Of a stretch of 51,419 nt of DNA, positions 1 to 8,409 are shown one piece after another (the first letter of the stretch is position 1; each line of letters opens with the position of its first letter). Below the pieces are notes generated by a model. It worked only from the letters and a program-made list of their open reading frames with translations. It made no database searches and was not told the origin of the DNA. Location: positions 103,224 to 154,642 of the forward strand of contig JACQBW010000003.1 in NCBI GenBank assembly GCA_016194305.1, read 5' to 3'. The position numbers and the translations under genes were made by a program. The DNA is from Nitrospirota bacterium. Lineage in GTDB: Bacteria > Nitrospirota > Nitrospiria > JACQBW01.

Positions 1-184
1 ATAAAATGGAGCCCATTGACGTTCCCAATGCGAGATGAAGAATATGGGATTCTGGAATGTGATTGATCGAAAAGATAAACAGGAGAGAAGGGACAACAAT
101 AATTCCGCCGCCTATGCCAAACAGACCGGCCAAGAAACCCGATAAAGCTCCGGGAATAAGATAGACCAGGATAGACCCAAGCAT
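1..184 (-). CDS. TauE/SafE-family sulfite/anion exporter, partial
   Basis: N-terminal 61 residues of an integral membrane protein; the rest lies beyond the left edge. The start ATG is at 182-184 on the minus strand. The visible part holds a first hydrophobic helix (about residues 3-21), the glycine motif GLFGIGGGIIVVP (about 20-32) and the LALGTS motif (about 51-56), both typical of TauE/SafE permeases (PF01925). The family exports sulfite, sulfoacetate or related anions through the inner membrane. The next gene upstream on this strand is a small membrane protein 24 bp away, so the two may be co-transcribed. The substrate cannot be inferred from this fragment. Confidence 0.85.
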   Translation of the reverse strand, partial: MLGSILVYLIPGALSGFLAGLFGIGGGIIVVPSLLFIFSINHIPESHILHLALGTSMGSIL

Positions 185-208
185 TTATATCATTTGACTT
201 TCTCCAGG

Positions 209-382
209 TTAGCCGATTGGCCTGTAGGTAAGAAACCTCAGCCCCAGGTTAAACAAGGCAATAATTCCCGCTGTCAGACCCGCGTTAATATCGACAACGC
301 CAGAAACATATCCACCTATCGCGATGAGAATTGAAATAATATTAAACCAAATGGTTTTGCTCTTAAACCATTTCTTAGTCAT
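209..382 (-). CDS. small membrane protein of unknown function (57 aa)
   Basis: I do not recognise a named family. The ORF can be read from an upstream codon at 421, but the ATG at 380-382 is preceded by a strong GGGGGAAG ribosome-binding site, so the 57-residue form is preferred. It starts with a basic, Trp-containing segment (KKWFKSKTIW) and then has two hydrophobic stretches separated by VVDINAG, ending in a basic tail. This resembles small two-helix proteins often seen in phage and genomic accessory DNA, but no other phage gene is nearby. It sits just before the TauE/SafE gene on the same strand. Confidence 0.6.
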   Translation of the reverse strand: MTKKWFKSKTIWFNIISILIAIGGYVSGVVDINAGLTAGIIALFNLGLRFLTYRPIG

Positions 383-580
383 AATTTCTTCCCCCATAAA
401 TCGAATTCCAAAGATGTTCAAGTGAAGGAAGAATAAAATATTTCCACGGATTAATCAACTAGGAATATCTCTCACTGGGAGAACTGTGCCAGAACACTTG
501 CTTTTTTAGCTTTTATCTTTTAACATGAAGCGATTCCTATGGAATCGTATTTTGTCACGTCCATCCCGGAGCACATTACG

Positions 581-1165
581 ATGAGTCTTGAACGAAAACT
601 GGATAAGAAAGAAAAACTTTCTCTCCGGAATCAACTCTTAAAACTTTTGAAGGAATCCTTTATCTATAATGACCACCCTGTTTTTACCCTCTCTTCCGGC
701 AGAAAAAGTCGTTTCTATATTGACAGCAAGAAGGTGACGCTCGATCCAAGCGGCGGATTTTTGGTAGGTCAGTTGATTTTGGATGCCATTCATGACATTG
801 AAGTCGATGCGATTGGTGGAATGACTCTGGGAGCAGATCCACTTGCAATCTCGGCATCCGTATTAAGTTATGGCGAAGGATCGCCTCTACCCGCATTTAT
901 TGTCAGAAAAGATCCGAAAGGATACGGGGAATCTCCTTTTATTGAAGGAAATCTTAAGAAAGGGTCACAAGTTGTCATTGTGGATGATGTTTTAACGGGC
1001 GGAACTTCCGTTGAAAAGACAATTCAGATTTTGAAGGAATTGGATTGCAAAGTCATACGCGTCATCGCTCTGGTCGATCGCAAAGAAGGTGGTAAAGAAA
1101 AGCTCGAAAAACTGGGTTATGAAGTCATTTCTCTATTTACAGTAGAGGATCTTCTCAAAGCCTAG
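581..1165 (+). CDS. pyrE: orotate phosphoribosyltransferase PyrE
   Basis: Transfers the phosphoribosyl group of PRPP to orotate, giving OMP in de novo pyrimidine synthesis; cytosolic. The signature PRPP loop VVIVDDVLTGGTS is at about residues 131-143 and the N-terminal substrate motif LSSGRKSRFYID is at about 37-48. The length of 194 aa fits the family. An earlier in-frame ATG at 539 would add 14 residues, but only the ATG at 581 has a well-placed GGAG (9 nt upstream), and the family normally begins close to the helix that follows. It stands alone on the plus strand, followed by a tRNA gene. Confidence 0.93.
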   Translation: MSLERKLDKKEKLSLRNQLLKLLKESFIYNDHPVFTLSSGRKSRFYIDSKKVTLDPSGGFLVGQLILDAIHDIEVDAIGGMTLGADPLAISASVLSYGEGSPLPAFIVRKDPKGYGESPFIEGNLKKGSQVVIVDDVLTGGTSVEKTIQILKELDCKVIRVIALVDRKEGGKEKLEKLGYEVISLFTVEDLLKA

Positions 1166-1207
1166 CCCCTATTCCACGTTTATCTCTCAATCCAATTGAA
1201 AATTCTC

Positions 1208-1287
1208 GCGAGAGTGGCGGAACTGGTATACGCACCAGATTTAGGATCTGGCGGGAAACCATGGGGGTTCAACTCCCCCCTCTCGCA
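1208..1287 (+). tRNA. tRNA-Leu (anticodon UAG)
   Basis: The acceptor arms GCGAGAG (1208-1214) and CTCTCGC (1280-1286) pair fully, with discriminator A at 1287. The anticodon stem is CCAGA/TCTGG around the seven-base loop 1240-1246, giving anticodon TAG at 1242-1244. The T arm is GGGGG/CCCCC around TTCAACT. A long variable region (about 1252-1265) makes it a class II tRNA as expected for leucine. CCA is not encoded. Confidence 0.96.
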
Positions 1288-1371
1288 TTCCTCGGAAGAC
1301 CGGTCTCCCCGTATTCCCTTTGTTTTAATGAATTACTTTAAGTAAATTCTAATAATCTTCTATTGCTTTGA

Positions 1372-2646
1372 TTACGGAAATAATCCTCGTGCGAGGTAGG
1401 CATCGGCAATCCGCTTGATTCCAAGCATCAGAGCGGCGGTGCGCAGATCGACCTTTTCTTTAAGAGAAGTTTGAAGAACCTGGGCAAACGCCGATGTCAT
1501 AACTTCCTTGAGCTTCTCCATCACCTCCTTTTCCTTCCAGAAAAAATTCTGCATCCCCTGAACCCATTCAAAATAAGAGACTGTCACTCCGCCGGCATTG
1601 GCCAGAATATCGGGAATCACCCAGATATCCCGTTCTTTCAAAATTCGATCCGCTTCGGGTGTTGTTGGCCCATTGGCACCCTCCAACACGATAGCGGTTT
1701 GAAGTTTGGAGGCATTTTCCTTTGTTATCTGGTTGGAAATAGCCGCAGGTATGAGAACATCGCATTTGAGCTTGAGCAGTTCCTCATTGCTGATTTTTTC
1801 AGCTTCGGGATATCCTTCAACGACTCTCTCCCGTTTAACATATTCAATTAATCGCGGTATCGAAATGCCATTTGGATGAAAAAGACCCGTAAAGGCATCC
1901 GAAACGCCGATTATTTGACATCCTTCTTTGAAAAGGATCTCCGCCACATTGGAACCCACATTTCCAAATCCCTGCACCACAATTTTTTTACCGGATAAGG
2001 CGCTCTTCTTATGTTTCAGTGCCTCCGCTAAAATATAGACCAGACCCTGCCCGGTGGCTGCGTTGCGCCCCATGGATCCACCAATAATCAAAGGTTTCCC
2101 CGTTACAATCCCTGGGACGGTATACCCTTTTAATTCACTGTACGTATCCATCATCCATGCCATAATCTGTTCATTTGTCCCAATGTCAGGTGCGGGAATA
2201 TCAATATCTGCGCCGATCATGATCAGGATTTCCGACGTGAACCGGCGTGTCAGTCTCTGAAGTTCCTTTCGGGAAAGTTGATTCGGATCGCAACTGACTC
2301 CCCCTTTGGCCCCGCCAAAAGGAAGTCCGACCAGTGCGCATTTCCAGGTCATCCACATTGCGAGGGCGCTCACTTCCCCCATGGTGACGTCGGGGTGGTA
2401 CCGTATTCCCCCCTTTGAAGGCCCGAGGGTACAATCATGATGAACGCGGTACCCCGGGAATACTTCTACATGCCCGTCATCCATGGCGACAGGAACACTG
2501 ACCAGCAATGCTCTTTTAGGAACAATCAGCCGCCTGCGAATATTGGGATCGAGATGAAGGAGTTCGGCTGCTATTTCAAACTGGGAGACCGCCATCTGAT
2601 AGATGGGTGAATGGTATTCTGGAAGAGTACGTCGTTCTTTCAGCAT
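1372..2646 (-). CDS. gdhA: glutamate dehydrogenase
   Basis: Interconverts glutamate and 2-oxoglutarate plus ammonia, linking nitrogen and carbon metabolism. At 424 aa it is the size of hexameric bacterial/archaeal enzymes (GudB/RocG type). Motifs seen: substrate segment GPSKGGIRYHP (about 75-85), the catalytic lysine in PFGGAKGGV (K114), the conserved aspartate in PAPDIGT (about 151-157), and the Rossmann loop GFGNVGSN (226-233) followed by an acidic D250 after the second strand, which tends to favour NAD over NADP. It is convergent with tRNA-Leu. A palindromic repeat copy separates it from the SDR gene behind it. Confidence 0.94.
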   Translation of the reverse strand: MLKERRTLPEYHSPIYQMAVSQFEIAAELLHLDPNIRRRLIVPKRALLVSVPVAMDDGHVEVFPGYRVHHDCTLGPSKGGIRYHPDVTMGEVSALAMWMTWKCALVGLPFGGAKGGVSCDPNQLSRKELQRLTRRFTSEILIMIGADIDIPAPDIGTNEQIMAWMMDTYSELKGYTVPGIVTGKPLIIGGSMGRNAATGQGLVYILAEALKHKKSALSGKKIVVQGFGNVGSNVAEILFKEGCQIIGVSDAFTGLFHPNGISIPRLIEYVKRERVVEGYPEAEKISNEELLKLKCDVLIPAAISNQITKENASKLQTAIVLEGANGPTTPEADRILKERDIWVIPDILANAGGVTVSYFEWVQGMQNFFWKEKEVMEKLKEVMTSAFAQVLQTSLKEKVDLRTAALMLGIKRIADAYLARGLFP

Positions 2647-2672
2647 TAATTTATGAAATCCGTTAAATGTTC

Positions 2673-2794
2673 TGAGTGTTCAGAGAGGGTGATAGGCAAG
2701 GTCGCAGTCTCGAGGACGGTTGAGGCGCACTTAGTCAGTACGTTGAAGACGTCCGAAAGACGAGAACGACGCATATAGCCTTTATCAACACTCA
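2673..2794. repeat. palindromic intergenic repeat, copy 1
   Basis: A ~120-bp element ending 3 bp from the stop codon of the SDR gene at 2798. The outer arms TGAGTGTT and AACACTCA form an inverted repeat. The core (about 2696-2779) aligns with the copies at 3611-3735 and 21771-21877, sharing GCAAGG-CGCAGT, CGAG, TGAGGCG-ACTT, GTACG and GAGAACG. In all three places the element lies in the same orientation on the plus strand and at the 3' end of a minus-strand gene. Confidence 0.7.
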
Positions 2795-2797
2795 ATG

Positions 2798-3577
2798 CTA
2801 GGGAACGAGGAGTCCGCCATTGATATCTATCGCCTGTCCCGTCACCGCCTGCGCCTGATCCGAAGCCAGATAGACGGCGAGTGATCCCACTTCGAGGGGA
2901 TCGATCAGTCGCTTAATCGGTACGGAGTTTATGACATTTTGCGTATATTCTCGCTGGGGAAGACCCAATTGATCGGCCATTTCAAAAGTTCTTTTCTTGG
3001 CAAAGTCAGTATCGATAAGGCCTGCACAGATCGCATTGACCGTAATCCCGTTTTCTGCAACCTCAAGAGCCAGGGAGCGCGTAAATCCGAGGATTGCATG
3101 TTCGGCAGTGCAATAAGCGGTATAACAAGGATGGGCCGTTTTGGAAAGGTGTGATGCGATGTTGATAATCCTCCCTGTTTTATTTTTCTGGATCTGGGCG
3201 AGCGCCGCTTTGGTCATAAAATAGAGTCCATGGAGATTGGTTTCAAGCATTGCAAACCATTGGCCATCGTCCAGCCAGGTCATTGGATTCATGCCGCCAG
3301 TTCCGGCATTATTGACGAGAATATCCACTTTGCCCCATTTCTCAAGCGTTCTGTCTATGACCATCTGAACCTGATCTTTAAGCGAAATGTCGGCGCGAAT
3401 AATCAGAGACTCGTATCCGGATTGCTTTTCGAAATCTTTTCTTGTCTTTTCCAGATTTCGCTCATTTCTCGAACAAATGACCACCTTGGCACCGCTTTCA
3501 CACATTCTCCGGGCAATATATTTCCCGATGCCTCGTCCGCCTCCGGTGACAATCGCGACTTTATCTTTTAATACCAT
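2798..3577 (-). CDS. SDR-family oxidoreductase lacking the catalytic lysine
   Basis: Short-chain dehydrogenase/reductase of the FabG/3-ketoacyl-ACP reductase type (259 aa, classical length). The cofactor loop TGGGRGIG is at 11-18 and the NNAG motif at 89-92. Of the catalytic residues, Ser142 and Tyr155 are present, but the lysine four residues after the tyrosine is glutamate (YCTAE, E159; codon GAA). The neighbouring paralogue at 3740 keeps Lys160. Without that lysine a classical SDR should be strongly impaired, so this could be a non-catalytic partner, an altered enzyme, or a recent mutation. The repeat copies at both ends suggest that gene plus repeat were duplicated together. The natural substrate is unknown. 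Confidence 0.85.
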   Translation of the reverse strand: MVLKDKVAIVTGGGRGIGKYIARRMCESGAKVVICSRNERNLEKTRKDFEKQSGYESLIIRADISLKDQVQMVIDRTLEKWGKVDILVNNAGTGGMNPMTWLDDGQWFAMLETNLHGLYFMTKAALAQIQKNKTGRIINIASHLSKTAHPCYTAYCTAEHAILGFTRSLALEVAENGITVNAICAGLIDTDFAKKRTFEMADQLGLPQREYTQNVINSVPIKRLIDPLEVGSLAVYLASDQAQAVTGQAIDINGGLLVP

Positions 3578-3610
3578 TTCAATTTATCTTTCTGTATTAA
3601 TTTTTTCAAA

Positions 3611-3735
3611 AAGGCTGTTCAAAAAGACTGAGTAGCAAGGCCGCAGTTTCGAGAGCGACTGAGGCGTACTTGCTTAGTACGTTGAAGTTGATTTCGGAAC
3701 GAGAACGCAGCTAATTAGGCATTTTCAACAGCCTT
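3611..3735. repeat. palindromic intergenic repeat, copy 2
   Basis: The best preserved copy, 125 bp. The terminal arms AAGGCTGTTCAAAAA (3611-3625) and ATTTTCAACAGCCTT (3721-3735) are inverted repeats with two mismatches. The centre holds a perfect hairpin, CGTACT-tgctt-AGTACG. The copy ends 4 bp from the stop codon of the SDR gene at 3740. It shares its core with the copies at 2673-2794 and 21771-21877. It may act as a 3'-end stabiliser or terminator, or be a non-autonomous mobile repeat; no target-site duplication is evident by eye. Confidence 0.78.
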
Positions 3736-3739
3736 CATT

Positions 3740-4522
3740 TCAATGCATGACGGAGCCGCCGCAGATATTAATGGCCTGCCCCGTAATCGCCCGCGCCTCT
3801 TCGCCCGAAAGGAAGATCGCCAATTCCGCAACCTCTTCCAAAGCGACAAATCTCTTGATCGGTATTGCATTAATGGCCATTTTTCTGAATTCGTCGGTAG
3901 AGACATTCAAGGCCTTCGCGGTTTCCTGGATTCCTTGAGACGCCATTTGTGTTTCTACCCAACCGGGACAAATCGTGTTGACCGTTATTCCTCGTGGAGC
4001 AACCTCCAGGGCCAATGCGCTCGAAAAACCAACGACACCATGTTTAGAGGCAGAATAGGCCGTATACCCCGCAACGCCAAACTTCCCAAGCACGGAAGAG
4101 ATATTGATGATTCTTCCGTGACTTTGATCTTTCATTGACCTTAAGACGGCCTTGCTGAAAAAATAAATCCCGTTGAGATTCGTATCTAGAATATCCAGCC
4201 ACTCCTCGTCCGTGCTTTCCAATAAGGGCAATCTTCCGGACCGTCCCGCATTATTCACGAGAATATGAACCTCGCCCCATTTCTGGATGACTTCGGCAAC
4301 GGAACTCTCAACTTCCTCCTTCTTATTGACATTGACCGACAGCGCAAAGACCTTTTCTTCGCCATACTGATTATTTAATGACTTTGCGGTCGAATTTAAA
4401 TTCTCAAGATTTCTTGAACAGATCATGACACGCGCCCCTTCCTTGACAAAGGATTCCGTTATGGATTTTCCGATGCCAGTTCCGCCGCCCGTCACAATCG
4501 CAATCTTATCTTTTAATCTCAT
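3740..4522 (-). CDS. SDR-family oxidoreductase (FabG-like)
   Basis: A 260-aa classical short-chain dehydrogenase/reductase, most like 3-oxoacyl-ACP reductases and 3-hydroxybutyrate dehydrogenases, which use NAD(P)H to reduce a keto group. The cofactor loop TGGGTGIG is at 11-18, NNAG at 90-93, and the intact catalytic set is Ser143, Tyr156 and Lys160 (YSASK). It is paralogous to the gene at 2798 and lies directly upstream of it on the same strand, separated by a repeat copy. Downstream context (flavoprotein, zinc ribbon) does not identify the substrate. The fabG symbol is not used, since the true fabG normally sits with other fatty-acid genes. Confidence 0.88.
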   Translation of the reverse strand: MRLKDKIAIVTGGGTGIGKSITESFVKEGARVMICSRNLENLNSTAKSLNNQYGEEKVFALSVNVNKKEEVESSVAEVIQKWGEVHILVNNAGRSGRLPLLESTDEEWLDILDTNLNGIYFFSKAVLRSMKDQSHGRIINISSVLGKFGVAGYTAYSASKHGVVGFSSALALEVAPRGITVNTICPGWVETQMASQGIQETAKALNVSTDEFRKMAINAIPIKRFVALEEVAELAIFLSGEEARAITGQAINICGGSVMH

Positions 4523-4569
4523 CGTTAGATTTTACTTCATGTTTTGAATGATGTTTGGGAAATTTGATC

Positions 4570-4725
4570 TTACAGAATGGCACTACAGTTCATGCAAAGA
4601 TAACCTGCCTCTTCATCAAACCGGCACGATTCCGAAAGATAACGAATATCGTAGACAAACTGGCATTTGGGACAGGTCACCAGATTTTCCATTCCCTTTT
4701 TTCCGGAGGCGATTCCTTGATTCAT
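4570..4725 (-). CDS. mini zinc-ribbon protein (51 aa)
   Basis: A short ORF between the nitronate-monooxygenase-like gene and the SDR gene on the same strand. The protein carries TCPKC (Cys18 and Cys21) and CMNC (Cys45 and Cys48), the two knuckles of a zinc ribbon, plus a fifth cysteine at 34. The stop lies at 4570-4572. The chosen ATG (4723-4725) has only a weak AAGAG ribosome site; a second in-frame ATG at residue 12 sits behind AAGGGA and is also possible. No named family is recognised. Such small ribbons often serve as regulatory or metal-binding accessory proteins. Confidence 0.6.
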   Translation of the reverse strand: MNQGIASGKKGMENLVTCPKCQFVYDIRYLSESCRFDEEAGYLCMNCSAIL

Positions 4726-4767
4726 ATTCTCTTCAGCAGGACACATTGCATTTTTCCTTGATCAAAT

Positions 4768-5910
4768 TCAGGAAGAAATGGAAGGAGAGACGGCTGTTTC
4801 TTCCGCCATCTGATTAATTCCAACAAGTTCTTCCATGAGTTCCTGAACGGAAACAATCTTTTTAATTTTCCAGGCGTTCGTTCCTGCAAAAAACAGACCC
4901 TCTTCCAGATTTCCTCTCTGCGCTTTGTCAAGCATGGATGCAATACAGTAAGTCTCTCTCTTGTCGCGGCAGGCGCAATGTTTTAAACACTTGGCAAAAC
5001 ACTTATCATCGACCTCAAGCCCTTTTTCAAAACGTTCAGTAAATTCGCTTCGAATTGCCCGTCCCGGCATGCCGACGGGACTTTTAACAATAACAATGTC
5101 TTCTTCCTTGGCTTTTATGAACATTTCTTTAAAACTATCCGCCGCATCGCATTCAAATGTGCCTACAAATCTCGAACCTAATTGCACGCCATGGGCGCCC
5201 AATCCCATGATGCGCAGGATATCTTTGTGATAAAAGATACCTCCGGCTGCAATAACGGGAATGTTAAGCTGGGCCTCTTTATGCAAAAATTCCAACACCT
5301 CGGGAACGACTTTATCCAGAGCAAAGACCGGATCGGTAATTTCATCTGGCCTGGCACCGAGATGCCCTCCGGCAAAATTGGGAGTCTCGACCACATAGGC
5401 ATCAGGCATCCTTTGGTGCAGTCTTTCCCATTTTTTAATGATAATGGATGCGGCTTTAACTGAAGAAATTATCGGAACAATGGCCACATCCGGGTATTCC
5501 TTGACATATTCCGGAAGATTGACGGGCAGACCTGCGCCGGAAAAAATAATTTGCGCACCATATTCCGCGGAAGTTCTGACCATCTCTTCGTAGTCGGTAA
5601 TAGCAACCATGCAATTAACGCCAAAAATTCCTTTCGGGCTTTTTTCCCGGGTCATTCGGAGTTCATCCCGAAGCGCCAGAATATTGGCACGAAAATAATC
5701 TTTGGATGTAGCGCCGTCCTTTTTGTAATAGGGTGAATCCAGGCCGAGTGCCACAGTTGAGACCACACCAATCCCGCCGGCATTTCCCACCGCTGAGGCC
5801 AATCTCGAAGCAGATATCCGGATTCCCATTCCTCCCTGAATGACAGGATATCGCGAGGTGTGTTTCCCAATCGTCAGTGATGGAAGAGTGATATTTTGTT
5901 TTGAATTCAT
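4768..5910 (-). CDS. nitronate monooxygenase/2-nitropropane dioxygenase-family flavoprotein
   Basis: FMN-dependent TIM-barrel protein of the NMO/FabK superfamily (380 aa). Motifs: PVIQGGMGI near the N terminus (about 22-30), AGGHLGA (180-186) with the histidine used for catalysis or FMN contact in the family, and AAGGIF plus GVQLGSRF (about 221-248) forming the phosphate site. A cysteine-rich insert near the C terminus (C304, C308, C312, C314, C322) is not part of the minimal fold. The start at 5908-5910 has AGGA 6 nt upstream; the longer reading from 5961 is unlikely. Members oxidise nitronates or, as FabK, reduce enoyl-ACP. The nearby FabG-like genes make an acyl-chain role conceivable, but this is inference. 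Confidence 0.85.
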   Translation of the reverse strand: MNSKQNITLPSLTIGKHTSRYPVIQGGMGIRISASRLASAVGNAGGIGVVSTVALGLDSPYYKKDGATSKDYFRANILALRDELRMTREKSPKGIFGVNCMVAITDYEEMVRTSAEYGAQIIFSGAGLPVNLPEYVKEYPDVAIVPIISSVKAASIIIKKWERLHQRMPDAYVVETPNFAGGHLGARPDEITDPVFALDKVVPEVLEFLHKEAQLNIPVIAAGGIFYHKDILRIMGLGAHGVQLGSRFVGTFECDAADSFKEMFIKAKEEDIVIVKSPVGMPGRAIRSEFTERFEKGLEVDDKCFAKCLKHCACRDKRETYCIASMLDKAQRGNLEEGLFFAGTNAWKIKKIVSVQELMEELVGINQMAEETAVSPSISS

Positions 5911-5985
5911 AAAGAATCCTTTTCGTTTATTCTGAGAAGACGCGGGATCGACTACAATCACAAAACGCAGATGGGAACGCTTTTA

Positions 5986-8409
5986 TTATAGCACACTCTT
6001 TCTGGAATCTAACAGGTTTTCCGCGACGGTAACCACCTCGCCGACGTCCTTACCATAGGCTTGAGCCCTGATCTCTTCCTGAAATTTCTTTGTCGTAACC
6101 GCTCCGCCAATCATAATTTGATAGGGTAACTGGCGGGTGTCCACTTCATCGACAACAACCTTCATCTGCATCATCGTCGTCGTCATGAGAGCGGAAAGAG
6201 CGATGATATCGGCCTTATTTTCCTCGGCGGCCTTTAAGATCGTTTCCATCGGAACATTTCTGCCCAGATCAATGACGTTGAATCCGAAATTTCTTAACAT
6301 AAGACAGCAGATATTCTTGCCAATATCGTGAATATCTCCTTTGACCGTGGCAAATACAATTGTTCCCTTTTTTTCCATATTTCCCGATTTTTCGAGATAA
6401 GGAAGAAGAAAATCGACGCCTCGCTTCATGGTATCTGCCGAAGCGACCAAATGGGGAATGAATTTCTTCCGTTCGCCGAACAGATCTCCCAATTTTCGAA
6501 TGGCGGGAGTCATGACATTCAGGAACATGTCAAAGGCTTCCAGTTTTTCGTCTATACCCTGCTTGACCAGCTGGGTAATACTTTCCCGCTCTCCTTCCAG
6601 CACGGCCTTGTAAATCTTTTCCCGTGTTGTTTGGGGAGGTGCCTCTTTGGGCGCATCTTTATTCCCCTCCAGGTCAGCCTGGACCTGAATAAAGGCTCTG
6701 CACTCAGGATCTCTTCTGGCAAAAAGAGAGGCTGCAGAGACGATTTGGTGCATTTCCAAATCGTAGGGATCCAGAATGGCGGCATCTAAACCCGCCGCGA
6801 TACATTGTGCCAGGAAAGTATTGTGAACCATATGGCGATTGGGAAGGCCGAACGAAACATTGCTTAAGCCCAGCGAGGTGGGAGATCCCAATTCAGTGGT
6901 GATCAACCGGATGGTTTCAAGCGTCTGCGTGGCTGATTCCTGAACAGCGGAAACTGTCAGCGCAAGGCAATCGAAGATAATATCTTCCTTGCGAATGCCA
7001 TAATCCGCGGCCCGCCTCAAAATAGTTTCTGCGTTTTTTACCCGCTGTGAAGCTTTTTCAGGGATCTCATCCCCCGCAACCAGGGCGATGACAGAAGAGC
7101 CATACTTTTTGACCAGGGGAAAAATCTCCTGAATCCGCTCTTCTTCGGCATTGACACTGTTGACCAGAACTTTGCCCGGGTAATAGATCATGCCATATTC
7201 CAGTGCATTGACGAATGAACTGTCAATGACCAGTGGAACGTTGACCACATTCTGGATTGCCGTGACTGCTTTTCCCATCATTTCTGCTTCATTAATCATC
7301 GGAACACCGACATTCACGTCAAGGGCCGTCGCGCCTGCCTCAAACTGTTTTCTCGCCGCCGCCACGATCAGATCGGTTCTCCCCTCTTTAATCGCCTGGC
7401 TGAAAAGTTTTTTCCCTGTCGGATTGATTTTTTCACCGATTTTGAGAAAGGGATGTCCAGGTCCGACATAGACTGTTTTCATTCGGCTTGAAATTTTCAT
7501 TCCCTTTCTGACATTTCTCGGCGCAGGCCGTCGGCCGGAAAGAATTCCCTTAATCTTTCGGATATAGTCAGGCGTTGTCCCGCAGCATCCTCCCAATATA
7601 TTTACGCCCGATTCGATAAAACGATCGGCGTAGGAAGCCATTTCATCGGAAGTGGCCGGAAAAACAGTGGTCCCCTTGATTTGAATAGGCAATCCCGCAT
7701 TTGGTTCCGCCGAAATAAAGACATGGGTTGTTTCTGACATCTTTTTGATGACCGGAAGCATATGTTCCGGTCCGGTAGAACAATTTACGCCTAAAATTTC
7801 AACGCCCAGCCCCTCCAGCACTGTTGCCGCCGTTTCAGCATCAGACCCTGTGTCGGTAATCCCATCCTGGGTAAAGGTCATATGGGCCATGATAGGAATA
7901 TTCTTCCCCTGAACCGCTTCTTTTGCCGCAATAATGGCCGCTTTCATTTCCTGCAGGTCAAACATCGTTTCAATGGCAATCAGGTCGCAGCCGGCCCGAA
8001 CCAGTTCAAAGGCCTGTTCATAAAAAAGGTGAACGGCCTTGTCAAAAGCAAGTTCTCCAAACGGTGCGATGGTTGTTCCCGACGGACCGATATCACCCGC
8101 CACATAGACTTTTTTTCCGCCGGCCGCCTTTCTGGCAATTTTGACAGCCGATTCGTTAATCTCCCTTATTTTGTCCTGTGCGTTATATTCCCCTAATCGA
8201 ATGCGGCTTGCACCAAAGGTATTGGTCAGGACGATATCGCTTCCAGCCAAAATATACTCCCGATGAACATCCACAATGGCTTCGGGATTCTCCAGATTCC
8301 AGAGATCGGGAGCGTACCCGTTTGGCAGACCCCGCCCCTGCAGAAGGGCACCCATCGACCCATCCAAAATCAAAATTTCAGTTTTTAGACGATCGAGTAT
8401 TTCAGACAT
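5986..8409 (-). CDS. metH: B12-dependent methionine synthase, without reactivation domain
   Basis: Transfers a methyl group from methyltetrahydrofolate via cobalamin to homocysteine. The 807 residues form three modules: homocysteine methyltransferase (about 1-290, zinc cysteines C210, C275, C276), pterin-binding domain (about 320-580, starting with IGEKINPTG at 324-332), and the cobalamin cap plus Rossmann domain (about 595-800), with DIHDIG at 692-697 providing the axial histidine H694. The classic enzyme is about 1,200 aa; this one stops after the B12 domain. The missing AdoMet-binding reactivation domain is encoded by the overlapping upstream gene, whose end overlaps this start by 8 bp, so the two are likely translated together. 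Confidence 0.93.
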   Translation of the reverse strand: MSEILDRLKTEILILDGSMGALLQGRGLPNGYAPDLWNLENPEAIVDVHREYILAGSDIVLTNTFGASRIRLGEYNAQDKIREINESAVKIARKAAGGKKVYVAGDIGPSGTTIAPFGELAFDKAVHLFYEQAFELVRAGCDLIAIETMFDLQEMKAAIIAAKEAVQGKNIPIMAHMTFTQDGITDTGSDAETAATVLEGLGVEILGVNCSTGPEHMLPVIKKMSETTHVFISAEPNAGLPIQIKGTTVFPATSDEMASYADRFIESGVNILGGCCGTTPDYIRKIKGILSGRRPAPRNVRKGMKISSRMKTVYVGPGHPFLKIGEKINPTGKKLFSQAIKEGRTDLIVAAARKQFEAGATALDVNVGVPMINEAEMMGKAVTAIQNVVNVPLVIDSSFVNALEYGMIYYPGKVLVNSVNAEEERIQEIFPLVKKYGSSVIALVAGDEIPEKASQRVKNAETILRRAADYGIRKEDIIFDCLALTVSAVQESATQTLETIRLITTELGSPTSLGLSNVSFGLPNRHMVHNTFLAQCIAAGLDAAILDPYDLEMHQIVSAASLFARRDPECRAFIQVQADLEGNKDAPKEAPPQTTREKIYKAVLEGERESITQLVKQGIDEKLEAFDMFLNVMTPAIRKLGDLFGERKKFIPHLVASADTMKRGVDFLLPYLEKSGNMEKKGTIVFATVKGDIHDIGKNICCLMLRNFGFNVIDLGRNVPMETILKAAEENKADIIALSALMTTTMMQMKVVVDEVDTRQLPYQIMIGGAVTTKKFQEEIRAQAYGKDVGEVVTVAENLLDSRKSVL

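Noticed and set aside
209-421. Phage holin-like origin for the small two-helix membrane protein
   Set aside because: The pattern is suggestive, but no lysin, portal or other phage gene is visible nearby, so only a neutral call is given.
1330-1349. AT-rich near-palindrome after tRNA-Leu as a bidirectional terminator
   Set aside because: GAATTACTT/AAGTAAATTC pairs weakly, with no GC stem and no clean T-run. Too weak to annotate.
1471-1851. Plus-strand ORF of 126 codons opposite gdhA
   Set aside because: A shadow of the well-supported glutamate dehydrogenase; the product has no recognisable motif.
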